In this document: positions 15,516 to 21,511 of the stretch, one piece after another | How positions within the stretch are numbered: position 1 is the first letter of the stretch | Layout of the letters: each line of letters starts with the position of its first letter | Assembly: GCA_002385605.1 (NCBI GenBank) | Contig: DGDU01000055.1 | Span: 1-21,511, forward strand | DNA length: 21,511 bases | From: Christensenella sp. UBA3944 | GTDB lineage: Bacteria > Bacillota > Clostridia > Christensenellales > DTU072 | Direction: 5' to 3' | The notes under the pieces: generated by a model | Databases searched by the model: none | The model's input: only the letters and a program-made list of their open reading frames with translations | Told to the model about the DNA's origin: nothing | Position numbers and translations under genes: made by a program

Positions 15516-16688
15516 TTATCTGTCATCCGTAAAGCTGTTGTATACAATTTTCCCGTTCACTATTGTATAAAGAGTCTGTGTGAAAACCTCAAGCGGGTTG
15601 CCGCTGAATATGGCGATGTCGGCGTCCTTGCCGATCTCAAGCGAACCGAGGCGGCCGGATACTCCGCAGATTTCGGCGGGATAGATGGTTATGGCTTTCA
15701 GGGCTTCGTCTATCCCTAAGCCCTCCCTTGCGGCCAGCCCGGCGCATATAGCGAGGCAGGGGATGCGGGTTACGGGGTGGTCTGTGGTGACGGCTATCTT
15801 TACCCCCGCTTTGTTAAGTATGCCGTACTCCTTGAAATCCATATACTGCACCTCAATTTTGTTGCGTGACGAAAGGGTGGGGCCTATGATGGCGGGGAAG
15901 CCCGAAGCCTTTATTTCGTCTATTATGAGGTGACCTTCGGTGCAATGGTCGAGAGTCATTCTTAAATCAAACTCTTTGGCGATTCTGATGGCGGTTAATA
16001 TGTCGTCCGCCCTGTGGACATGGGCTTTAAGCGGGATCTCCTTTTTGAAAACGGGTATCCAGCACTCCCTTTCGAAGTCGAAATCGTAGTCTTTGCCCTC
16101 TCTTTCGGCAGCTTCTTTTGCGAGGTAATACCTTTTCGCCTTGGTTAACTCTTCGCGAAGCATGGCGGCTATGCCCATTCGTGTTGAAGGCATTTCGTTA
16201 CTCTCGCCGTAGGTAGCCTTGGGGTTTTCGCCGAAGGCAACCTTCATGGCGGCGGGCGCGAGTACAATCATATCGTCCAGGCACCGTCCCCAAAGCTTTA
16301 TAAACGCAAACTGCCCGCCGACGACATTGGCGCTGCCGGGCCCGATCATTGCCGAGGTTATGCCCGCTTTAATCGCCGAGTGAAAGGCGGGATCCATGGG
16401 GTTTATGGCGTCTATCGCGCGCAAATAGGGGGTTATGGGCTCGGTGCTTTCGTTGCCGTCGTCGCCCTCGATGCTTTTTTTCTCCTCGGTAATCCCTATA
16501 TGGCTGTGGGCGTCTATAAGCCCCGGCATTACCCAGCCGCCCCCGGCGTCTATCTGGTCGCAGGCGGAGGGGCAGGCGTCAACCTTTTTGCCGACGGAGA
16601 TGATTTTGCTGCCGTCTATAAGAACGCAGCCGTTCCTGATAGGCTTTCCCGCCATAGTAAGCACATAACCGTTTTTTATTAGAAGCAT
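15516..16688 (-). CDS. Imidazolonepropionase-like amidohydrolase
   Basis: A metal-dependent hydrolase of the amidohydrolase superfamily, 390 residues. It begins with the beta-sandwich strand MLLIKNGYVLTMAGKPI, then the TIM barrel with the HxH metal site at His61 and His63 in GLIDAHSHIG, His223 and His225 in KAHVHR, His248 in LDHCTEGH, and Asp303 in TTDHPV. The C-terminus closes the sandwich with KDADIAIFSGNPLEV and IVNGKIVYN. All metal ligands are present, so it should be active, but the substrate is unknown; relatives annotated by similarity to imidazolonepropionase often act on other cyclic amides or peptides. No histidine-degradation genes are nearby. No ribosome binding site precedes the ATG, so the start is slightly uncertain. 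Confidence 0.88.
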   Translation of the reverse strand: MLLIKNGYVLTMAGKPIRNGCVLIDGSKIISVGKKVDACPSACDQIDAGGGWVMPGLIDAHSHIGITEEKKSIEGDDGNESTEPITPYLRAIDAINPMDPAFHSAIKAGITSAMIGPGSANVVGGQFAFIKLWGRCLDDMIVLAPAAMKVAFGENPKATYGESNEMPSTRMGIAAMLREELTKAKRYYLAKEAAEREGKDYDFDFERECWIPVFKKEIPLKAHVHRADDILTAIRIAKEFDLRMTLDHCTEGHLIIDEIKASGFPAIIGPTLSSRNKIEVQYMDFKEYGILNKAGVKIAVTTDHPVTRIPCLAICAGLAAREGLGIDEALKAITIYPAEICGVSGRLGSLEIGKDADIAIFSGNPLEVFTQTLYTIVNGKIVYNSFTDDR

Positions 16689-16774
16689 AGTTTTTTGAAC
16701 AGCATATGAGTATTATTTCACCTAAAAAACGATTGAATCACAAAAATTAAGGGGACTTTTCGGGTAAAAGCATA

Positions 16775-16803
16775 ATTATATAATAATAAAGTATTTTTGT
16801 ACA
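16775..16803 (-). promoter_or_regulatory. Possible promoter of the amidohydrolase gene
   Basis: On the minus strand TGTACA (plus 16798-16803), a 17-nt spacer and TATAAT (plus 16775-16780). The -35 matches 4 of 6 consensus bases. It would give a leader of about 80 nt. The surrounding DNA is very AT-rich, so chance matches are likely. Confidence 0.4.
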
Positions 16804-16893
16804 AAATCACAAAAAGAATTTTGGCGGTTTGTTCCGACTTCGCTCTAATATTGTCGCAACTTGTCGAAAACAAAAATTTTGAGTGCAAGGGTC

Positions 16894-16922
16894 TTGACTA
16901 TGGCAATATCGGGTGCTATAAT
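16894..16922 (+). promoter_or_regulatory. Strong SigA-type promoter of the phage module
   Basis: TTGACT (16894-16899), a 17-nt spacer and TATAAT (16917-16922) with TG at 16914-16915 as extended -10. One mismatch from consensus overall. Predicted start near 16929, about 50 nt before the ArpU-like gene. Two TTGTCG copies 10 nt apart (16851 and 16861) lie upstream of the -35 and could be an activator site. Confidence 0.8.
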
Positions 16923-16936
16923 GAAGGCAGATAGCA

Positions 16937-16948
16937 GAACAGTTGTTC
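16937..16948 (+). promoter_or_regulatory. Inverted repeat resembling a LexA (SOS) box
   Basis: GAACAGTTGTTC is a 5-bp inverted repeat (GAACA/TGTTC) with 2 nt between. It keeps the GAAC-N4-GTTC core of the Bacillus subtilis LexA box (CGAACRNRYGTTYC), although the outer C and G are replaced by A. It lies at about +8 to +20 of the predicted transcript, where a bound repressor would block transcription. A phage-encoded repressor site is an alternative. Confidence 0.5.
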
Positions 16949-16978
16949 ACATTTCAAAGTTTTTTTTGGGAGAGAATT

Positions 16979-17494
16979 ATGCTAAACAATCTATGGCTTA
17001 CTGTCGCTTTGTACGCTTACCCTTCTCTTGATTTGTATATAAAAATGTATCGCAGAAAGCTTAAGGCTTTTAAGAACATATCCATTGAGAAGCTTGCCGG
17101 CTACACCACCGATACATTTATAAAAGATCTCGACAGGCTGGCGGAAAAAGCCGAAAACCTCGCCGTTCTTAAGCACACAATAGACGCCGCGATGTTTATG
17201 CTGGACGAAGAAAAAAGGCAAATTGTCAAACATTTCTACTTCGAGGAGCTTTCGGGGTTTCAGATTATGGAAGCGATGGGGCTTGCCTACAACACTTACC
17301 GCTACAAAAAAAGGGCGGCGCTGAAAAGCCTTGCGCAAAATATGTATATTCTCGGAATGACGGACAAGAGGTTTGTGGAGTTCTTCGACGACGAGCGCCT
17401 CATCGTAAATGTTTGCGAGTATGTGCTGGAGAATAACCTAACCCGAGCCGAAAAGGCGGAGCCAAAGGCAGAGCCTCTTGCCGCTGTGAGGTGA
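16979..17494 (+). CDS. ArpU-like phage transcriptional regulator (sigma region 4-like)
   Basis: The 171-residue product has a helix-turn-helix resembling sigma-70 region 4 at about residues 73-121: LDEEKRQIVKHFYFEELSGFQIMEAMGLAYNTYRYKKRAALKSL in two parts. This arrangement, length and position directly before terminase genes fit the ArpU/RinA group, which in phages of Gram-positive bacteria switches on late packaging and structural genes. The N-terminal 70 residues are helical with no motif I know; the C-terminal 25 are Ala/Glu-rich. GGGAGAG lies 6-7 nt before the ATG. The next gene starts 3 nt after the stop. A strong promoter and a LexA-like repeat precede it. Assignment is by motif and context, not by close similarity. 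Confidence 0.72.
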   Translation: MLNNLWLTVALYAYPSLDLYIKMYRRKLKAFKNISIEKLAGYTTDTFIKDLDRLAEKAENLAVLKHTIDAAMFMLDEEKRQIVKHFYFEELSGFQIMEAMGLAYNTYRYKKRAALKSLAQNMYILGMTDKRFVEFFDDERLIVNVCEYVLENNLTRAEKAEPKAEPLAAVR

Positions 17495-17497
17495 GAG

Positions 17498-17794
17498 ATG
17501 GCAAGAGAAAAGAAAAAGGAGGCAATAAACAAGGCCCTCCTTAAAAAGGCGATGGGGTATACCGTAAAGGAAAGCTGCGTCGAGTATGTGATTGACGAGA
17601 ACGGAAGCAAAAAGCCGATAAGGGGCAAGCTTCAGACAAAGTACTACCCGCCCGACATTGCCGCCTTAAAGGCTTACCTGGAGATAAACGGCGACGAAAG
17701 GCCTCTCGAGAGCCTCTCGGACGAGGAGCTTGAGGCCGAGCGCATAAGGCTGCTTGCCGAGCTAAATAAAAGCGGCAGGCAGGAAAACGAATAG
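17498..17794 (+). CDS. Probable phage terminase small subunit-like protein
   Basis: The 98-residue product contains KKAMGYTVKESCVEYVIDENG and the segment LQTKYYPPDIAALKAYLEING. This follows the pattern KALGY...T(K/R)xxPPDxxAxxxWL of small proteins annotated as terminase small subunits or their partners in clostridial prophages. The C-terminal 30 residues are an acidic helix (SDEELEAERIRLLAELN). The residues usual for DNA-binding helices are not obvious, so the role is inferred mainly from this pattern and position before the large terminase. It begins 3 nt after the ArpU-like gene with GGTGAGAG as a ribosome binding site. The normal continuity of terS and terL is interrupted by a minus-strand gene. 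Confidence 0.5.
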   Translation: MAREKKKEAINKALLKKAMGYTVKESCVEYVIDENGSKKPIRGKLQTKYYPPDIAALKAYLEINGDERPLESLSDEELEAERIRLLAELNKSGRQENE

Positions 17795-17890
17795 GCGCTT
17801 TAGGGGGATTTGAGCGCGGGTGTGTATGATAAGGCTTGCTAAAAGGGTTAACGGTAAGGGGGAATGTTTTTTATAAGGCTTATGTAGCTG

Positions 17891-17910
17891 CCCCGGGTAT
17901 TGCCCGAGGG
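17891..17910 (-). other. GC-rich hairpin downstream of the secreted-protein gene
   Basis: On the minus strand CCCTCGGG, loop CAATA and CCCGGGG form a 7-bp stem with one bulged T, 4 nt after the TAG of the secreted-protein gene. No T-tract follows, so it is not a canonical terminator; it could stabilise the 3' end. The rest of the 120-nt gap (17795-17914) shows a second weak GCGCT/AGCGC pair and nothing else. Confidence 0.35.
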
Positions 17911-17914
17911 CCGG

Positions 17915-18634
17915 CTAGTTTTCGTAATACTTTTCCTTTCTGCCTTTTGAGGGGCGGAAGAGTATGAAGATTATTATTAAGGCGGGTATCGCCAGGGCGA
18001 CGATTACTATAATCCTTAAAGTGTTCCCTTCCAAACCGTTTATGAGTTCTTTGATAGGCTTCTCGGGCTCGGGGGTCTCCTGCGTAGGTTCGGAGGGGGC
18101 GGGCTCGGGGACAAAGGCTTCGATATTCATATCGGGGATGTTTGTGCGGTCGCTGCGTATATACCCGTAATACTGGTTGTACTTGACATAGTACCATACG
18201 CCCTCGGAGGTCGGGTATTCGCCCAGAAAGGTAAAGCTTTCGGTGACGGGAAGGGCGACGACATTCTCGGCGGTTATACCGGGGGAGGCCTTAAGGTTGA
18301 TGCTTACGAATTCTATAAACGCCTCGCTTACCCTTAATTCTGCGAGGGTGCCCTTGGCGGTGGTGTGATAGCCCGTTGTGGTTACGACATTTTTGCTTAC
18401 CTTGCCGCTAACCCCGTTAAAGGTGATGTAGTAATAGGCGTCGTCTAAGTTGTTGATTCGGGCGTAGTAGGTGTCGGGCAGAAGAAAGAGCCTGTTGCCG
18501 TTTTCGTCAAGCAGCCAGACCTCGCCCGAAACGACGATATGCGGGGTGCCCACCGACGCTTGAGCGGGCAAGCCCGGCAGGATGGCAAAAAGCGAAAACA
18601 TCATAAGGCAAGCGATTAGCAATGCTTTTTTCAC
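17915..18634 (-). CDS. Secreted, membrane-anchored protein with SH3-like regions
   Basis: The 239-residue product has a signal peptide with probable cleavage after AQA (residue 26), an extracellular part to about residue 173, a Pro/Glu/Thr-rich linker (174-193), one transmembrane helix (207-226, IIVIVALAIPALIIIFILF) and a basic tail. Two stretches look SH3-like: YYARINNLDDAYYYITFNGVSGKV and LGEYPTSEGVWYYVKYNQYYGYI, the kind that bind cell-wall peptides or sugars. The GTG at 18634 is chosen because GAGGTG lies just upstream, and a TATAAT (plus 18652-18657) lies before that; an in-frame TTG at 18646 would add 4 residues. It is opposite in strand to all its phage-like neighbours. Its function is unknown; a lysogenic-conversion or host-derived gene is possible. 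Confidence 0.78.
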   Translation of the reverse strand: MKKALLIACLMMFSLFAILPGLPAQASVGTPHIVVSGEVWLLDENGNRLFLLPDTYYARINNLDDAYYYITFNGVSGKVSKNVVTTTGYHTTAKGTLAELRVSEAFIEFVSINLKASPGITAENVVALPVTESFTFLGEYPTSEGVWYYVKYNQYYGYIRSDRTNIPDMNIEAFVPEPAPSEPTQETPEPEKPIKELINGLEGNTLRIIVIVALAIPALIIIFILFRPSKGRKEKYYEN

Positions 18635-18708
18635 ATAACACCTCAACCCAAATTATACGCCGATATCATCTATGTTAAAACAAAGTATTTGTAAAAAAAG
18701 GTAGGATT

Positions 18709-19053
18709 ATGGACCATTTGATTGAAATCCGGCGGGATGTATTTGACATATCCGACCGCCTTAAAGAGATTAACCCCTCTTATAAGGTGATGTATAACCG
18801 CCTAAAGGGGAGGTTTGAGCTTCACGGCGGCAGGGAGATGGGGTTAATTTTGGTTATCCCCTTCGACCGCCTGGACGCCAGGGCCGAAGAGTATGTGAGA
18901 AAGACCCGTATCGAGAGGCTTACGCAAATCGCAGCCGAGATAGAGGAGCACAACTCCCGAAAAGCGGCAGGCGCCGAGAGGGAAGCCAAAAGCCTCATAA
19001 AGGATATGTTAAAGGAAAGCGCGGACAGGGTTTACCATGAACGAGATAATTGA
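18709..19053 (+). CDS. Conserved phage-type protein of unknown function before terL
   Basis: The 114-residue product begins MDHLIEIRRDVFDISDRLKEINPSY and continues with YNRLKGRFELH and VIPFDRLDARAEEYVRKTRIERL, then a charged helix. I recall similar small proteins immediately before or among the packaging genes of clostridial prophages, but know no function. No signal peptide or membrane segment is seen. AGGTAGG lies about 7 nt before the ATG. Its stop overlaps the large terminase start by 17 nt, so the two are probably translated together. It is divergent from the secreted-protein gene with a 74-nt gap between their starts and no clear promoter of its own, so transcription may come from the ArpU promoter. 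Confidence 0.7.
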   Translation: MDHLIEIRRDVFDISDRLKEINPSYKVMYNRLKGRFELHGGREMGLILVIPFDRLDARAEEYVRKTRIERLTQIAAEIEEHNSRKAAGAEREAKSLIKDMLKESADRVYHERDN

Positions 19054-20476
19054 AAAAATCTTAAAAATAGAGGCGATCCAAAGGGAGCGCCGAAGGAAAA
19101 ACACCCTTGCAAGCTACAATTCGGGGGATAAGGTACACCTAAAGCAAATGGAGTTTCATAAGTGCTTAAAGCGCAACCGTTGGGTGTTCGGAGGCAACCG
19201 AAGCGGCAAGACCGAGTGCGGCGCCGTAGAGGCTATCTGGATAGCCAGGGGGTGCCACCCTTACCGCAAGAATAAGCCGGATACCTCGGGCTGGGTGGTG
19301 TCGCTTACCTACGAGGTGCAGAGGGATGTCGCTCAGGCCAAAATTCTTCGCTACCTTAACCCCGACTGGATAGAGCAGGTCGTGATGAGGGAAGGCAGCA
19401 AATCCTCGCCCGAAAGCGGCGTCATTGACGCCATCCTTATAAAAAATGTCTTCGGCGGGGTGTCGAGGATAGGCTTTAAGTCCTGCGACCAGGGACGGGA
19501 AAAGTTTCAGGGCGCGTCGCTCGATTATGTCTGGTTCGATGAGGAGCCGCCTTATGAGATTTACGAAGAGTGCCGTATGAGGGTTATGGACAAAAAAGGG
19601 GAGATCTTCGGCACGATGACGCCGCTTAAGGGGCTAACATGGGTGTATGACGAAATCTATCTTAACGGCAGGGAGTCGCCCGAGGTATGGTACATCATGA
19701 TGGAGTGGGCGGACAACCCCTTCCTTGACCCCGACGAAATAAAGAAGATGAGCGAAACCTTAAGCCCCGAAAGCCTTGAAAGCAGGCGGTACGGAAGGTT
19801 CAGGCACAACGAAGGGCTTGTCTACCCCGAGTTTGACCCTAATATCCATGTCGTAGACCCGTTTTTGCTGCCGAGGGAGTGGCAGAGCAATATAAGCATA
19901 GACCCCGGGCTTAACAACCCGCTTTCCTGTCACTTTTATTATCAGGACTTCGACGGCAATATCTATGTCGCCGCCGAGCATTATGAGAAGGGCAGGGATA
20001 TCGACTACCACGCGCAGGCCATCCTGAAAATCGCCGACGACCTTGGCTGGAAGCGGGGGCCGGGCGGAATGATAGAGGCGCTTATTGACAGCGCGGCGGG
20101 GCAGCGGACGCTGGCGAGCTCCAAAAGCGTTGCCGAGTTGTTTTTCGAGCGGGGCATAGCCGTCAATACCAGGGTGAATAAAGAGCTGTTTACGGGTATA
20201 GCCAATGTAAAGGCGTATTTCGCGGCGAGGCCGCCGAGGATTTTTATATTCCGAAACTGCGTAAACCTCATAAGAGAGCTCAAGGGCTATTGGTGGGGGA
20301 GCGGCGACAGCCCGATAAAAAAAGACGACCACGCTTTGGATGAGCTAAGGTATTACCTTATGACCAAACCCGCCAACCAGCCCGTTAAAACCAACGAGCT
20401 TAAGCCCAGGCATCAGCGGTTTCTCGAGGAGCTTTTGAGAAAGAAAAGGATAAACTGTTCTGCTATCAATAACTAA
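19037..20476 (+). CDS. Phage terminase large subunit (TerL)
   Basis: TerL pumps DNA into the procapsid with ATP and cuts concatemers. The 479-residue product has normal length. The ATPase half carries Walker A GGNRSGKT (52-59), Walker B VWFDEEPP (165-172, Asp168 and catalytic Glu169) and the coupling motif TMTPLKGLTWVYDE (193-206). The nuclease half shows the three acidic positions Asp289 in SIDPGLNN, Asp351 in ALIDSAAG and Asp431/Asp435 in KKDDHALDELRYYL. All active-site residues are present, so the gene looks intact. The start overlaps the upstream gene by 17 nt. The portal gene follows after 12 nt. Confidence 0.95.
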   Translation: MNEIIEKILKIEAIQRERRRKNTLASYNSGDKVHLKQMEFHKCLKRNRWVFGGNRSGKTECGAVEAIWIARGCHPYRKNKPDTSGWVVSLTYEVQRDVAQAKILRYLNPDWIEQVVMREGSKSSPESGVIDAILIKNVFGGVSRIGFKSCDQGREKFQGASLDYVWFDEEPPYEIYEECRMRVMDKKGEIFGTMTPLKGLTWVYDEIYLNGRESPEVWYIMMEWADNPFLDPDEIKKMSETLSPESLESRRYGRFRHNEGLVYPEFDPNIHVVDPFLLPREWQSNISIDPGLNNPLSCHFYYQDFDGNIYVAAEHYEKGRDIDYHAQAILKIADDLGWKRGPGGMIEALIDSAAGQRTLASSKSVAELFFERGIAVNTRVNKELFTGIANVKAYFAARPPRIFIFRNCVNLIRELKGYWWGSGDSPIKKDDHALDELRYYLMTKPANQPVKTNELKPRHQRFLEELLRKKRINCSAINN

Positions 20477-20488
20477 ACGGGAGGTAAG

Positions 20489-21492
20489 ATGAAAAACGAT
20501 AAGAATTTGCTAAATGCCCTGAAAAAGATGAAAGAGGGCAAAAAGGGCGGGGATATCTTCCTCGAGGACGCCGAGGCAAGGGAGAAAGAGCTTGTCGCCG
20601 AGGTAAAGAAGGATTTCGAGAGCCGCCGCGAGATGAGGCGGGCGCTGGAGGCGAAGTGGCTTCTTAACATCAACTTTATGCTCGGCAACCAATACGCCTA
20701 CATAGCGCGGACGGGAGAGATTGCCGACGACACAAAACAATACTTCTGGCAAGAGAGGCAGGTTTACAACCACATAGCCCCCATTATTGAGGCAAGGCTT
20801 GCCAAGTTCACCAGGGTGAACACCGCCGTAAATGTTAGGCCGGCCAGCGCATCCGACAACGATATAAATGTCGCAAAACTTTCGGTAAAGCTGATCGAGG
20901 CGGCCCAGAACGACAACAACTTTATAAGGCTTGCCGCCCTCGCGAACTACTGGTCGGAGCTTACGGGCACATCTTTTTATAAGGTTGTCTGGGACGAAAA
21001 CGCCACCAAAGACGAAAACGGCAACCCGCAGGGGGGCATAAGCATCCAGGTATGCCCGCCTTACGAGATTTACCCGGACACCCTGGGCGCGCCCGATGTA
21101 GACAGCTGCCGGAGCATAATTCACGCCAAGGCCTACCCCGTGCAGACAATAGAGGATATATGGGGTATCAGGGTGGAAGGCGGCGAGGTTTCCGTGATGA
21201 GTATGTCGATGGAAGCCAGCGGCGGCGGGAGCGGTATCCCCGGAAGAAGCTACAAGGTGTACGCCGACAGCAAGGCGGGGCACGCCATTGTAATAGAGCG
21301 CTACGAGCTGCCATCTAAAGAGCGCCCCGAGGGAAGGCTGACGATTGTTGCGGGCGACAGCCTGTTGTTTGACGGGCCGCTGCCCTACAAAAACGGGGCG
21401 GACGGCAGCAGGGGCTTCCCATTTATAAGGCAGACGGCTTACGAGCAGCCCGCGAGCTTCTTCGGGGTAAGCCTTATAGAGCGCCTTATACC
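20489..21492 (+). CDS. Phage portal protein, 3' end missing
   Basis: The portal is the ring at the capsid vertex through which TerL passes DNA. About 334 codons are present before the contig ends. The frame begins MKNDKNLLNALKKMKEG and includes WLLNINFMLGNQYAYIARTGEI, WQERQVYNHIAPIIEARLAKFTRVN and NVRPASASDNDINVAKL, then PPYEIYPDTLGAPDVDSCRSI, which resemble the N-terminal and clip-proximal parts of P22-like portals; these normally reach 600-700 residues. GGGAGG lies 7 nt before the ATG. The family call is moderately sure; position after terL supports it. The last six codons of the open frame (from 21493) are adapter sequence, not gene. Confidence 0.83.
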
Positions 21493-21511
21493 CTGTCTCT
21501 TATACACATCT
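21493..21511. other. Nextera/Tn5 mosaic-end adapter left at the contig end
   Basis: CTGTCTCTTATACACATCT is the standard 19-nt Tn5 mosaic-end adapter used in Nextera libraries, found here perfectly and flush with the end of the sequence. It is a technical artefact and not part of the genome; the adjoining 21492 is the last reliable base. Confidence 0.97.

Noticed and set aside
16380..16682. Plus-strand ORFs opposite the 5' part of the amidohydrolase gene
   Set aside because: The minus-strand frame contains complete amidohydrolase motifs, so these are shadows.
16700..16900. Phage attachment site (attL) in the AT-rich gap between the amidohydrolase and ArpU-like genes
   Set aside because: No tRNA end, and the matching right-hand repeat is outside the window, so an att core cannot be recognised here.
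20510..21283. Minus-strand ORF of 257 codons opposite the portal gene
   Set aside because: The plus-strand frame has a good ribosome binding site, portal-like motifs and follows terL; the antisense frame has none.

Overview
The window looks like one end of a draft or metagenome contig from an anaerobic Bacillota bacterium, probably of class Clostridia. The reasons are strong GGAGG-type ribosome binding sites, sigma-70/SigA promoters with 17-nt spacers, a CIRCE-like operator before groESL, a V-type ATPase operon in the gene order of the Enterococcus hirae ntp operon, and an ArpU-type phage regulator. The last 19 bases (21493-21511) match the Nextera/Tn5 mosaic-end adapter, so biological sequence ends near 21492. 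No tRNA, rRNA, CRISPR array or insertion sequence was seen.

Layout. (1) 3-524: the 3' part of a stand-alone HD-type alarmone hydrolase, then a possible 42-residue ORF. (2) 494-2581: promoter, degenerate CIRCE operator, groES, groEL and a strong terminator. (3) 2606-5990: a TspO/MBR-family membrane protein on the minus strand, divergent from a lipoprotein gene with WG-like repeats. The lipoprotein gene is followed after 1 nt by the tRNA t6A enzyme TsaC/Sua5. Both divergent genes have -10 elements only 5-7 nt before their ATG, which suggests leaderless transcripts. (4) 6113-15247: a 9-kb operon of rpiB plus nine V-ATPase genes (ntpF-I-K-E-C-G-A-B-D), with one strong promoter and one terminator. 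Subunit K carries the ligand residues known from Na+-binding V-ATPase rotors. (5) 15285-16688, minus strand: a 23-codon ORF rich in Lys/Asn/Gln with an ideal ribosome binding site, and an imidazolonepropionase-like amidohydrolase. (6) 16894-21492: the start of a phage late/packaging module: ArpU-like regulator, probable small terminase, a minus-strand secreted SH3-like protein, a small conserved phage-type protein, large terminase and a truncated portal gene.

How the genes work together. The rpiB operon would make a complete rotary ATPase: peripheral stalks from E and G/H, central stalk from D, F and C, catalytic A3B3 head, and I plus K membrane motor. It probably exchanges ATP energy with a sodium gradient. 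The phage module starts from a near-consensus promoter followed immediately by a GAACA-N2-TGTTC inverted repeat that resembles a Gram-positive LexA box. This suggests DNA-damage control of the regulator that would switch on packaging genes. No integrase, repressor or replication gene lies between the host amidohydrolase and the packaging genes, so the element is either arranged unusually, has lost its early region, or has that region at its far end beyond the contig.
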